Origin: Cryptomeria japonica
Lineage: Eukaryota > Streptophyta > Pinopsida > Cupressales > Cupressaceae
Direction: 5' to 3'
NCBI RefSeq assembly: GCF_030272615.1
Contig: NC_081410.1
Span: 142,509,349 to 142,573,348 of the forward strand
Length of the DNA stretch: 64,000 nt
Made by a program: the position numbers and the translations under genes. Below the pieces are notes generated by a model that was not told the origin of the DNA, searched no databases, and saw only the letters and a program-made list of their open reading frames with translations. This document shows positions 10,541-21,780 of this stretch, one piece after another (the stretch's first letter is position 1; each line of letters opens with the position of its first letter).

Positions 10541-11710
10541 GCATCTAGGTACACCATTATAGCTGATACTTTATATAGAAAGGGTTTCGATGGAACTCTT
10601 CTCTGATACCTGGATGAGAATGAGGCACACATTGCTTTAAAAGAAGTCCATGATGAAATCTGTGGGGCTCACCAAAGAGATCCCCCATTGTCAAAGAAAT
10701 TGTTGAGAACATGTTATTACTGGCCAACCATGGAAAAGGATGCTTACAAGTATGTACAGAAGTGTAAACAATGCCAAATGAATAGAGACCTCATTCATGC
10801 ACCAGGACAAGATATTCAACCCATTACATCACCATGGCCGTTTTCACAATGGGGATTAGATCTAGTGGGTAAAATCAACCCTACTTCTTCCAATGGGCAT
10901 AAGTTCATCTTGACAACCACTGAGTACTTTACCAAATGGGTTGAGGCAATTCCTCTAACATACACTACTGGAAAGCAGATATCAAAATTCATGCTCAACT
11001 ACATTATATGTAGATACAGAGTTCCAATGTGTTTTGTTACAAATAACGGATGTCCATTTAAAAACCAAGAAGTGAAAGAGTTGTGTGACAAATTTCATAT
11101 ACAACAGAGATTTTCCACACCGTATTATCCACAAAGTAATGGACAAGCAGAGGCTACAAATAAAACAATATTGAAAATTATTAAGAAGGTAGTCACTGAC
11201 ATAGGATGATACTGGCATCTCCAGTTAAATCCCGTTGTTTGGGCTTACAGAACAGGAGTACGCACACCTACACGAGCAACACCATATTCCTTGGTCTATG
11301 GGATAGAAGCGATACTCCTCATTTAAATAGAAATATTGTCTCTAAGAGTCTCCTTAGGAAACATCATATCAGAGGAAGACTACAGGGTAGCAAGGTTACA
11401 AGAACTTGAAACCCTTGATGAAAAAAGACAAACAATGTTTAACCATCTAGAAGGATATCAAAACAGACTGAGACGGAGTTATAATAAACGGGTCCGCCCA
11501 TGAACTTTTCAAGTGGGAGATCTTGTACTTAAAGAAAATCAAAGGAACCTAGCAGAACAAGAAAGGCCAGGGAAATTCGAACCTAACTAGCTAGGTCCTT
11601 TCATTATAACAAGGGTCATAGGCAATGGAGCATATAATTTGGCTACCATGGAGAGAGATCCACACTCTGACCCTATGAACAACATGCACATCAAGCGATA
11701 TTATACCTAA
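10541..11710 (+). pseudogene. Integrase (element A)
   Basis: HHCC zinc-binding module (EVHDEICGAH ... CKQC, about 10645-10776), then the rve catalytic core from WGLDLVGKI (first Asp, 10858) to NGQAEATNK (Glu side, about 11140). The second catalytic Asp, normally in TDNG, is Asn here (TNNG, AAT at 11042). Stops lie at 10538, 10604, 11207, 11324, 11501 and 11588. The C-terminal tail has FQVGDLVLKEN and GPFIITRV, and ends HIKRYYT at 11710. No chromodomain is seen. The core mutation alone predicts an inactive enzyme. Confidence 0.85.
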
Positions 11711-12837
11711 GCGCTATATAGTTTAGGTTTTTATTTTCCGCATTGCATATCATATCATGTAAAAACATCTACATTACATATAGTTTCTTTTTTAAATGAT
11801 TGCATTCTCAAAAGTTTCTGCATTTACATATAGCAACATCAATAAAACAAGGCAACTGACCAAGTTTATCATCTGTTTGCATCCAAGAGAAGCAAGGGTC
11901 ATCTCCTTTCTTAGATATTTGGAGATGAAGTCTATGAGGTCCTCAGGTCATTCATTTTCAACATTACCCCGTGACAACGCTTTACTTATGGTTGGGTAGT
12001 GATTTCACTATTTGAGACTTGTTAACCCACAATCTATCAATTGCTATATCTCAAACACAATAAATCTCTAATTTACTCAAGACACCTAATTGATCATATG
12101 ACTAGTGAAAAATCTAAAATTCTGCTTCAGCGCCACTGTAATTGTCACACCCAACTAGGTTTCATTACTTACAAGTCAAGGCAAAAAAAAGAAAAAGAAA
12201 AAGAGCTATGCCAAATATTCATCTAAAGGAAAAAAGATGAATGATATATAACTAAAATATCATGTATACAAGTATGATAAAAAAGCTTGACTATGGGAAC
12301 ATGCAAGTAACCTCGTCAGGGCTATGAACACCTACCGGCAATGGAGCAATATTTGAGAAATTATAGTCTATAACCTTGTCGGAGCTCTCAAGGCTTGCTG
12401 GCAATGAGGCTCTATTCGGGATGCTTTTGAAGTTAGGATAATCCATGTAGCTAGTCATATAGGATGCTAAGGATCTTTAGTGAACACAAGAGAAGGAATT
12501 AACTCATTTGCACACACATGGGCAAAAGAAGATCAAAGTTTCAAGAACCAATGGGGAAGTTTTTTGCATCTCTATTTGTAAATCCTAGTCACTAAGTGTG
12601 TTGAGATGAATGTTCCAAGGGACCTTAGGGATCGATTGACTGCTTATCTATGAAATGTTTAACACCTCCATTGGTGTATTACAAATGCAAAAACAAACAC
12701 ATTCAACCTTGTTCAAATAGGAAATACATCTTCATCCTGCATATTGCATTCACATAGGTCATGTCAAAAATTCATTTGTCTCCACATACATTTTGCAGAT
12801 CATCATGTCATACAGGTCTGCACACTGGGGGCATAAC
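11711..12837 (+). other. Post-pol 3' region of element A, no gene
   Basis: No frame of substance and no recognised RNA. Contains an A/G-rich stretch near 12180-12205 and the phrase CACACTGGGGGCATAA at 12820, which resembles the G-rich block found downstream of integrase in the D copies (28256 on the opposite strand). Confidence 0.4.
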
Positions 12838-13222
12838 TGAAAAAATCCAAAAAATCATATAAATTCCTAAAAAAATCCAAAAAAATCATATAAAGTCGTG
12901 AAAAAATCCAAAAAATCATGTAAAGTCTTGTAAAAATCCTAAAAATCAAATAAAGTCCGGAAAAAATCCAAAAACATTGAAAAACACAAAATCCAAAAAC
13001 ATTGAAAAACACAAAATCCAAAAACAATGAAAAACTCAAAATCCAAAAATAGTGAAAACCATAAAATCCAAAAACATCCATATAATGTCCTAAAAAAATC
13101 AACCAAAAACATCTACAAAATCTCCAGAAAAATCATCCAAAAACATTCAAATACGAGTCCTGAAAAAATCATCCAAAAACATTCAAATATTGATCCACAT
13201 GATCCAAAAACATCGAAAAAGC
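12838..13222 (+). repeat. A-rich minisatellite in the 3' region of element A
   Basis: Degenerate tandem repeats built on AAAAAATCCAAAAA(A/C)AT with a spacer such as CATATAAAGTCCTG; about 12 units with period drifting between 20 and 36 bases. The same TATAAAGTCCT phrase appears, on the minus strand, downstream of the D integrase copies, so it belongs to the element family. Ogre/Tat 3' untranslated regions are known to be hypervariable and to seed satellites. Confidence 0.75.
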
Positions 13223-14429
13223 TCTTGGAAAAGAACTAAAAATAAAAAATCAATCAATCAAAAAACTTGCAATAAAATGTCTTGTGAGAAACAAATACCC
13301 TAGCAGATATCCAACAAACGCTTCACACAGAGTTAACAAAGGATACAACTATCCATTCAAACATTTGCAATCAACTGATCAAACTGTCTTATCAATCGTA
13401 TCATATCCATATCAACATGATCATTATCTTGTCTTAAATAGAAGAGGATACACTCGAAATCAGACAAGTCAGTCTTAAAAGGGGTCCGCAACTTTCTGAG
13501 ATTAGACATTATCAACCATCACATCAAGCAACTGAGAACGAAGGCACAAGGTCAGTATAGCTACTAAATTTTGTTTGGGTCAGTCTTTATCTTTTTATCA
13601 TTTGGCAACAAATTATGTTCCTATGCTACTTAGGGATGTCCACAAGTGACTAAAGGAGCTATGATGGGCATTATCTTTTTCTTTGTTTGCTGTTTGTGGT
13701 GTGAACCGATGAAATTCTAGGGAAATTGCTCTAGTGGATGTCTGTGATAAGAGCCTTCACATCAAGGTGAAATTGCCACACATACCTTAACCCCTAGCGT
13801 AATTCCCAGAATGGAGGGTTCACTCCTTGTCTGCTACGTGTTTGTTTCTACAATGAGATATATTTGCATCTTGGTTCCTTATACCCTGATGTGCTAATCT
13901 TCATTGTTCAATGATAAGGCTTAGTGATGAATATATATTGACGCAATAAAATATGTGACACAGGTTCGTGATTCATTCAATTTCATTCTCATTCTCATCT
14001 CATTTTCTTATTGATAGTTTGTTGATTTCTCATCTTCTTTCTAAATCAGATTCTTTCTAATATTCTTTCTACCATCAATTCTTCTCTCTATCATCTAACT
14101 AACATTTCTTCAAGGTGTATCTGAGTTAAGGTTGATTCAACAATTATTAAACAAAAAATATTCATTATAGATTCATTTTCATTCATTATAGATTCATTTG
14201 CATTCATTATAGAGTTGATTTGCATTCATTTAGCATCATTAATACATACATGTACTACCATTGCATTCATAATTATATAGAATCAAATAGATAAGCATCA
14301 TAAAACTCATAGCATCATATAAGCATACATGAGAAGCAAAACATAAATAGATCACTATCAAAACCTCCATATCATATATATAACTCAAAAATGATAATGT
14401 GTGTGAATACAATAAATAAGCCCGAAGGC
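13223..14429. other. Non-coding 3' region of element A
   Basis: No supported gene. A 26-base phrase around ATTCATTATAGATTCATTT is repeated three times at about 14159-14230. The rest is AT-rich, with short chance frames only. Confidence 0.4.
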
Positions 14430-16809
14430 TTAGATAACATGATCAACCAACACTGCCTCTATCGGCAAGTGGATCCTGTCCACTAGATCCTTCCCCAGGA
14501 TGTCAAGGTGGTCCCATAACGCCACCACTGCTAGTCCATCATGAAGTAGATCTACTCGATCTCCTCCCCATAAATGCATTGAAGCTAGGCTCTCTCTGAC
14601 CCTCAGGGATGATTCGATCATATGCCTGTCTATAATAAATAGCCTCCTATGCAGCAGTGAAATATCTATTTGCCTGGTCGCGCGCATCGGTACCTACTCT
14701 AAAAAGATGATCAAAGGCATCCATGGTAATCTGACATCTCCACACTACCTCATCTCTCTCCCTTTGGAAACGAACTTGCTCAACCTCAAGGGCACTATAA
14801 TATGCACAGTAAGTCTCTCGCTTGATATCTCGTCTAGCGACCTCATCCTCCAAACTCTAGACCCGCGCTCTAAGAGTCTGCAACTCATCATCCTCACCAA
14901 CCTGTCCTATCCCACCCTCTGCAGTAGGCACATCCTCTAGCTCTAGCACATCCTCATCATCACATCCACTCTCACAGCTCAATGACTCAGAAGAATCATC
15001 GCTATCCTCACTGCTAATAGACTCGGTGTCTCCACCAATGTCTACATCCTCATCTCCCTCATCTCCCTCATCTCCCTCAGCTCCCTCATTTCCACCACCT
15101 CCTCTCTCAACTCCACCATCTCCTCGAACTCTCTCCCTTGCGTCTATCCTCAACCGCTGTTTAGGATGCTGAATCTGTTGTGCTGTAATCGGAACAATAG
15201 GATCAGTCAAAGGCACTAGCCTATGCCTAGCAAACCATGCATCATACTCCACCATCCCCCCTGGATCCGTTGCACCTCTACCCCAACCCTAGAGTAATGG
15301 CTGCAGAGAATCACACTTAGTAGAAGCAACATGTGGCTGTATGCAAACACCCCAATCAAATACCTCACGAGATATACGAGCAAAATAAGAAGTAACCACT
15401 GGTGTCACCTGTACCTCACCGAACTGACTCAAAACCCGCCTTGGAAGATACATCTCAATGATCTATTGGGTCTCAAAGGTCCTACCAATAAGATATCTCT
15501 GTTGTCCACAGAAAGGCAAGTGCACTGCATCATCAGGCCAACCGGGGTAATCCAAGTATGGTCTCCAAATAAAATGTTGCAATATGTCAAACCGATGTCT
15601 CTAATACAAGGTGTTCCCCGAACATCTGTGTCTGATACTTGCTGTATACGAAAGCATAAGGCTCACCTGGCTGCAAATCAACATGAATAACAGGCCTAGA
15701 AATAGAAATGTGCTCCCATGCCCATGTCTAGAGCAAAGTAACACCACAACTGATAGAACGGTATCCAAGGTACACAATACCATGCAACTGATAGTATAAC
15801 ATGGCTAGACGACAAGGAGCCCGAGCATATAGTCGACGATGCACAATCATATCATGGAGCACTCTGCCCCATCCAACTGGAAACCCATGACCTCATCTGT
15901 CAGGTATCATTAAACCACCGACAACACCGCATAAAACAATAGTCAAGTCATCATAGTCTAATCGGGCCCAAGGGATGTCATAACGACCACTGATCTACAA
16001 GTCCTGTATCTCACACTTGAAAAGTGCACATAGTCCAGCAATGCCATCATCATGGTCATATACAACTCTCTCACCATGAATCAGAATACACAGTATACGC
16101 CATACATCCTCTAAGGTAAACGATGCCTCACCAGTCGCAAGATGAAAAGAACAAGTCTGAGAGTGCCATCGCTCTATCAAAGTTGTAATCATGGCCCTGT
16201 TGGCCGTAACCTCTTGCAAATGTAAAACGTGATATAGACCAAGTTGTCGGATATGCTCAATCTCCTCATCCGGTAAGTCCACACGAAGATCATGTCCACT
16301 GGGTCTACTTTGTTAGCAGTATAACACCCCAATGTTCTCCTGCAATGAGAAAATGTTCAAAATGTTAGATATCGGATCCTAAAAACCTTAAAAAAATTTT
16401 AAACGCATGACAAAAAATTACACATACAACGAATGCATAATAGTTATGACTAATGCGGAACAATTATGACTCTTGCATGATGTTTGATGCTAATGCATAA
16501 TGAAATGGGTGCATGTGTAACAATAAACACTTATGTGTAAAGAAATGAGTGAATGCGACATGATAAACACTAATGCGTAACACTTACAATGCATGCATAG
16601 CATTTAGAACGTTTGCGGTACATTAATGTCAAATGCGTAAAAACCGACAAGCAATTGCGTGACACAATACAAAAATTGATCATGGATTTTTTTTAAAAAA
16701 CAAGCATAAAACAGGCAAAAAATTGGAAAAATACCATGTCGCCAGTCCTAGGTCTCTGATATGAATGTACTCGGTCAGACAGGTGCAATCGAGCTCTATA
16801 ACCAGCCAT
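14430..16809 (-). pseudogene. Antisense two-exon plant mobile domain (PMD) protein gene inside element A
   Basis: Minus-strand gene opposite to the element. Exon 1 (16809-16735) starts ATG and reads MAGYRARLHLSDRVHSYQRP and five further residues. An intron of 395 bp (16734-16340) has GT and TTGCAG ends. Exon 2 opens in phase at 16339. The PMD core follows: CSFHLATGEASFTLEDVW (about 16170-16118), RYDIPWARLDYDD, and TWAWEHISISRPVI (about 15730-15690), motifs of the MAIN/MAIL1-type plant mobile domain. Later comes a Glu/Asp/Ser/Gly-rich acidic stretch (15150-14870) and a helical tail. Stops at about 16315, 15997, 15892, 15728, 15600 and 15540 plus a shift near 14590 make it a pseudogene. PMD proteins occur in hosts and in Ty3/gypsy and Mutator elements. 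Confidence 0.7.
16340..16734 (-). other. Intron of the antisense PMD gene, with ATGCGTAA-type repeats
   Basis: Donor GTATTT and acceptor TTGCAG on the minus strand. Between 16425 and 16670 short phrases such as AATGCATAA, AATGCGTAA and AATGCGACA recur at 15-30 base spacing, forming a degenerate minisatellite. Both splice ends and frame continuity (ATG|GAG) support the intron. Confidence 0.65.
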
Positions 16810-17165
16810 GACAATCAAATACTTAGAAAAAAGCCCAAAAATTGCAGAGAAAACCAAGCAATTACCAAATAGAAAATGAGCAAATGAAAACCTTAAAAAC
16901 TCTATTTATAGCTCAAAATTAGGGTTTTTTGACACCTCGACGCCTGTGGTCCCCGCTAGCTTTAAACACCTTGTAGCCTACTCAAACAATCACGAAATTT
17001 CACAGGCTTGCTCGTTAAACTAATATCGAAAACATGGTCTCAATTTTGGAATTTTCTGACCACCTTTTCCGAGGGGGCATGTTTACACTATACAGCAGTA
17101 TCATCGGGGCATAATGGGGCATAATTTTTTTTTTTCTTTGAAACAATGTCGTTCCGACTTTGTCT
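16810..17165. other. Region between PMD gene and PPT of element A
   Basis: No gene. On the minus strand it is the upstream side of the PMD gene; GGTTTTCTCTGC-type leader sequence and TATAAATAGAG (minus, about 16900-16910) could be its core promoter about 95 bases before the ATG. Confidence 0.35.
16900..16912 (-). promoter_or_regulatory. Candidate TATA box of the antisense PMD gene
   Basis: Plus-strand CTCTATTTATAGC reads GCTATAAATAGAG on the minus strand, a near-consensus plant TATA box about 95 bases before the PMD start codon. Position and sequence support it; no transcript evidence. Confidence 0.5.
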
Positions 17166-17179
17166 CAACGAGGGGCAAA
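17166..17179 (+). promoter_or_regulatory. Polypurine tract of element A
   Basis: CAACGAGGGGCAAA lies directly before TGTAGACACC. Elements C and D have AAAGAGGGGCAAAA in the same place, each preceded by a CTCAA phrase, so the tract is conserved in the family. Confidence 0.75.
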
Positions 17180-18477
17180 TGTAGACACCTAAAAATGTCT
17201 CATTGATCATGTACTAATTATTCTTCTAATTAGTTAAATAATTTTTTAATTATTTAATTAATTTAATTAACTATTTAATTAATTTAATTAACTATTTCTT
17301 CTAATTTCATATTTCCTCATCATCTAAATAATTATTCTATCATCATTTAATCATTTTAACCATTTTCTAAATATTAATTAAATATTTATTATTTAATTAA
17401 TTCTGATTAATTCCCCAATTTAAATAATCTTCATTATTTAAATAAATTACTAATTATTCTATTTCTATCTTTAATCATCTAATCATTAACCCTTTTCTAA
17501 ATATTAATTATTTAATTAATTATGATTTAATACTTTAAATTAAATAATCTTTATTATTTAATCAAATTCCATTTTTGCATTATTAAATAGTTTCTTTAAA
17601 TTATTTAATTAACTAATTAATTCTTCAATTCCAATCCCCCAAGTTCTAATTTAATTTAATTTCATATTCTTCTAATTTCTTCCAAATTCAATTACATGTG
17701 CATGATTTCAAAAACCAAATTGAAAATCAAAGTCAAGTTCTAAATATATTCAAATACTAAATTGAATTAAATAAATTCAATTATTTGAATAAATCTCATG
17801 CAAAGATTAAATTAAAAATCTAAATCTAAATGCAAGCACATGCTAAATTAATTAATTCAATCAATCAATTAATTAAATCATTTATCTCTCCAATCTCTAT
17901 TTACATCTTTCAGTTAGCTTTTTCTAAATTAAGCTTTCTGTGTCATCTTCTTTATTTCCTCCAATCATTCTTTTTCTTCCTTCAGTTAACTCTTTCATCA
18001 ATCAGTTGACTCCATTGATCTATTCAATCTATTGAGTTTCACTCCTACAATCAATAGTTCAACTATCAATTTTCATTTGAGCTCACCTGAGTTCCACCTC
18101 TTGATCAATTTGTTCCACCTTTCAATCAATCTCATCCAATTATCTATAAATTGAGCATTTAATCTCCATTTTCAATCCTCCTCAATCTTGAACAATTACT
18201 CAGGAATCACGAACTTCGAATCTTTGTGTCACTTGCAGGTTACCAGCGCAATATCTGAGAGCCATCATACCACAGAGAGGAGAAGAGCAATGGAAACAAT
18301 ACGCGATCTTGGGATAGGGAGTTTTGCTTTGATTTGATTATTATAATTCCTATTTGCTTGATTGTGTTATTTCATTGTTTGTTTGTTAAAATTCTTTGAT
18401 TAGATAGGGATTCGTGATTTCCCTTGTTTCTAATTGATTACTTTGTTATTTGAAGATGAATTCTAGCATGCATTACA
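17180..18477 (+). mobile_element. Tat-type LTR shared by element A and a downstream element B
   Basis: Starts TGTAGACACCTAAAAATGTC after a PPT and ends GCATGCATTACA (1,298 bp), followed at once by a primer binding site. Very AT-rich TTAATTAAATA blocks fill 17210-17900. The start matches LTRs of element C. As the right end of A it is a 3' LTR; the PBS makes it also a 5' LTR of something to its right. Confidence 0.75.
18144..18152 (+). promoter_or_regulatory. Candidate TATA box in the LTR
   Basis: CTATAAATT sits 330 bases before the LTR end in an otherwise C/T-rich stretch, a usual place for the U3 core promoter. Confidence 0.45.
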
Positions 18478-18480
18478 TTT

Positions 18481-18497
18481 TGGTGAACCCGACGTGA
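18481..18497 (+). other. Primer binding site after the 17180-18477 LTR
   Basis: TGGTGAACCCGACGTGA begins three bases after the LTR's terminal CA, the normal place and TGG start of a PBS complementary to a tRNA 3' end. The tRNA was not identified. Confidence 0.7.
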
Positions 18498-18839
18498 ATT
18501 AACAACAATTTAACCTTCTTTATTTTTCTGTGTGATTTTTGCAGATTTTTCATTTTTTTTTGCAGGTTGCACGAATTTGGAGAAAAGATTTTTTCGTCAT
18601 GCAATCGAGAATTCATCGTCACGCAATCACATAGACAACATAACGCATTCGACCCTTCGGGGTCACGCATTCTCTCTAACAGGGTCACGCAATCGCCCTT
18701 TCTGGATCACGCATTCGCAGGAAGCTTTGTTGTTTAATTTTTTCTTCTGTCTGTTATCTGTTTTGTTTAATTCTATCTTAAATTGGGTTAATCTGGGATC
18801 AAAATGCTTTTATTTTATGATTTGATTATAATAGTTTAT
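18498..18839 (+). other. Leader of element B, no gene
   Basis: T-rich leader with two TTTTGCAG phrases (about 18537 and 18560) that resemble splice acceptors, and repeats of TCACGCA(A/T)TC at 18596-18720. Tat leaders are often long and can contain introns; no ORF is supported here. Confidence 0.4.
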
Positions 18840-19202
18840 GGCAAGAAAGTTCAGTTCAGGATTTCAAGTGCAAGAAGGATGAAACAACAAAGGAGAGAAG
18901 CCAAATGCTATCAAAAGGTTCTCTAGGCAGAAAAATTGATACAAGATTCAAAAGAACAACTGGCCTTTGATAGATATAATAGTTTAGTTCTTTCTTATCA
19001 AGTTAAATATGATCTAATCAATATTGAGTGGATGATGCAAGATTTGGCTAGGGCTTCACAATTGGTTGTGCAGGTTTCCAATCAGGATGATTTCCTCTTA
19101 GGTGAGGATGTAGAATCACCTTATTGTGAAGAGGATGTAGAATCACCTTGTTGTGAGGACGATGATCGTGGTTCATCTTGTTGTGGCTTTGGTTTAGACT
19201 GA
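18840..19202 (+). pseudogene. Short coding fragment, possible N-terminal gag of element B
   Basis: A frame from about 18879 (MKQQRREAKCYQKVL) passes one TAG at 18927 and continues through AEKLIQDSKEQLAFDRYNSL to 19202. It is helical and charged, and ends in a repeated EDVESP segment. It does not match a family I can name. Position after PBS and leader suggests Gag. Its end overlaps the copia gag on the other strand, so the true breakpoint lies near 19100-19120. Confidence 0.35.
19104..19185. repeat. 27-bp tandem repeat at the junction of two retroelement fragments
   Basis: GAGGATGTAGAATCACCTT appears twice, 27 bases apart, followed by a third, weaker unit ending in TTGTTGTGG. On the minus strand it encodes a Ser/Gln-rich linker (QQGDSTSSSQ), typical of copia gag. 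Confidence 0.65.
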
Positions 19203-19869
19203 TTTTTCTTTTTTCCTTTTCCTTGATTGCTTTGATTCCCTTTATTAGCCACCAAAGCTTGTGACTTTGAAGAATTGAGAATCCCCATCTTGGTCAACTT
19301 AGATTTATCAAGTACCAACATCTCTGTGAATGGGTCAAATGGAATGGTGGAGTGAATGAGGCACCTTGATTCAACCGATGGGTGTGAAAGATAGAAACAA
19401 AGGCTACATACTCTTATGGAAGCTTGTCCAACAAGTTGTAAACCAATTCAGCATCCTTCTTGTCAATGTGACAATCATTAATATTTGCTCTTATCTCATT
19501 TTCTTTAATGACATAATTTTGGATTGTATCAAAATCCTTTGGATCCAATGTTGTGAGTTCACCATCAAGCTTTTATCCCCTAATCTCGTCAACTTGACCA
19601 TACAATTTGGCATAAATATCCCAAGCCTCTTTAACTGTAGTACAATTCTCAATGTGAAAAATAAGGTCATCTGATACATACTTTCTCAAAGTTCCAATTG
19701 TCATAGAATTTTTCATGAGCCATTCAAATTGAGCATTAGGATTGAGTGGTGTTGTTGTTGTTCCATTTACATAATGAATGTGTCCTTTTTCGATTAACTT
19801 ACTCCATGCTTTAATTTTCCATGATGCCTAATTATGTTGAGTTAAAAGTGAAAATTTAGGAGAACCCAT
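19121..19869 (-). pseudogene. Copia-type gag fragment
   Basis: Reads MGSPKFSLLTQHN then, after a TAG (19830), WKIKAWSKLIEKGHIHYVNG, FEWLMKNSMTIGTLRKYVSD, CTTVKEAWDIYAKLYG and a Lys/Gln/Ser-rich tail (about 19260-19125). This is the UBN2/retrotran_gag layout of Ty1/copia Gag, where a helical capsid domain is followed by a basic linker. Stops occur also near 19575 and 19416, and a frameshift near 19345. The zinc knuckle and pol are absent, so only a fragment survives. No LTR or PBS was recognised beside it. Confidence 0.65.
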
Positions 19870-21228
19870 AGCACCAAAATGAAACAACACAAGATAGAGA
19901 GAAGCACAATCACACAAGATACCCCCCAAAATTCACTCAATCAAAGAACTCCCCCTCCCCCCCCAAAAAAAACAATGATTTGGCACTTTATACTTAGTAT
20001 GATTACAATGGCCACTTGCAAAAAATGGCAAAGTTGAGTTCTGATTTCAACTTTACAACTGCCTTAAATAGGCTAAAAGAGAATCCAAAAAATACTGCAA
20101 GAGATCTAATATGAGATCCAAGCAAAATAAATCTATCAAATAGGCCAAAAATGACCAAATACTAAAAGTATAATTTCTACTCAAAATGGTGAAGATATGA
20201 TAGCACCACGTGAAAGTGGATGAAAATTATGCACTTTAAAAAAAATAGAACCTGAAAAGGAAGTTATATGAGCCCGAATGAAGGCTCAAAAGTTGCAAAA
20301 ATGAGGATTGGATAGGTACAATTGTGGAAAACTAAAAATTGTGAAAAATCTATCCACCAAAATTAGAAAAAATTCACCACTACTGCGAAGAGCACGAAAT
20401 ATTAGCCCAAATTTAAAAAAATGCAATAAAAAGGAGCAAAACTGAGCAAGTTATGGGCCTTCAAAGTTGGCTTGCAAAACCAAAAATCTCATTGGAGAAG
20501 GGGTCTAAAATTTCCAATAAATGGTTGATGTAGTGCTAACCTCAGCAAATGACAAGGTTAAATTTGATGCCCATCAAGCCATCGTCATAACTTTACACCC
20601 CCTTGCATGGCATGTTCGTATAGTACAAACTCAATGACATGGACCAACTAGAATATGACACGTATCTATACGGTTGTACAAAATACTAAGTCTTGTGAGC
20701 CAACATTGCAGTATGACTACTTACATAGAAATCCCATGTGGTAGGTGACATCTCTAAAAATGTTGTCTGTGTTGTCGATATGGCAATCCGATTGTGCAGA
20801 TCCATAGGATGAGGTGTCCCGTGCATGTCAAATTTGTGTGCTTGGGTGGGAAAATCTAGAAGTGCCACTTGTGTTAATTATATGTTGTCACGTGGCGGTG
20901 TTGTAGCATTATTGGTGGATAAGGCCAAGAGGAGCACAAGCAACCTATGAGGAGGACAGGTTGGCTAGGGACCAAGAAAGTTGATGGAAGACGAGAGCTG
21001 CCAGAGAAATAGAATCGACGAAATCGAGAGAAATGAGCAGTGACCAGCAGAAAAAGTAAGGGCGGTGGGGGGCCACGACAGGAGGCATCCGAGTGTTGTT
21101 GGGGATGTCAGAAGGAATAGTAAACCGGTGGCAGGAGTCACAACAGGTACGAACCTGCAACAAACTTAATATGTAGATTACGCTTTATGTCCCATTTCCT
21201 CATTTTGTTGTATTAGGGATAAAGAAAC
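19870..21228. other. Unassigned DNA
   Basis: No supported gene. A C-run/A-run (CCCCCTCCCCCCCC then AAAAAAAA) at about 19951-19972 is the only compositional oddity. Short frames at 20686-21163 show no domain. Confidence 0.3.
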
Positions 21229-21780
21229 CTAAGGGATAATAGCGAGATTTCCGTCTTCCTTCGATTTTGGGGAGGGCGAAGTTGTTTGTGTTTTCATGTT
21301 GGTATTCCCCGATTTGTCCAATAGGGTTGTCTTGGAAATGGCTAGCTTTGTAACTCTCCACACCATTTTGGTTTTTGGATTACTTTTACATTCAACCGTA
21401 GAATGAACTCTGGATCTGCAATTGAGGCAAAAAAAATTGTCCTCCTCAATTTCCACATTTTGATTCCACATCTTTCCATTGACCATTGGATTTATTATTT
21501 TTGGGATTGTATTGGAGGTCACAATTTGAATTCGTGTGAATTTGCCAAAATCCCCATTAATGAGTTTAGTATCAATATCCATAATAGTTCCCAAAGACTG
21601 GTCGATTTTCTCTAGACATTCCTTAGCCCATTATTCCAAACTGGTTTATCATATGGGTTGAGATAAATAGGATTGAAATTTGGATTCAGAGCTGCATTTA
21701 GATTGGTTCATCTTCAAATTTTCATAATCCACCATTCATAATTCTGGTTTTGTCCCATTCATCTACAAAAATTGCGATTA
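21229..21780 (-). pseudogene. LINE ORF1 fragment with CCHC zinc knuckle
   Basis: Frame 21594-21229 reads LGTIMDIDTK-like sequence (MGTIMDIDTKLINGDFGKFT), VNGKMWNQNVEIEEDNFFC and a knuckle CLNCRSRVHSTVEC. This is the layout of plant LINE Gag (DUF4283 plus zinc knuckle). Upstream to 21780 a related frame shows NLNAALNPNFNPIYLNPYD with stops. ORF2 is missing nearby. Confidence 0.65.

Larger units (their letters stand above)
7392..17179 (+). mobile_element. A: internal region of a Ty3/gypsy Tat-lineage element, 5' part missing
   Basis: Starts inside the protease-RT spacer (G-patch), because E1 occupies the 5' side, and continues through RT, RNase H, a second RNase H, integrase, a long 3' region with an antisense PMD gene, and a PPT touching an LTR at 17180. 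The RNase H plus extra RNase H arrangement is known for the Tat lineage of plant Ty3/gypsy elements. The antisense gene between pol and the 3' LTR also fits extra ORFs described in that lineage. Confidence 0.75.

Noticed and set aside
14707-15799. Plus-strand frames across the PMD gene
   Set aside because: Shadows; the minus strand shows an in-phase intron and PMD motifs, the plus strand shows none.
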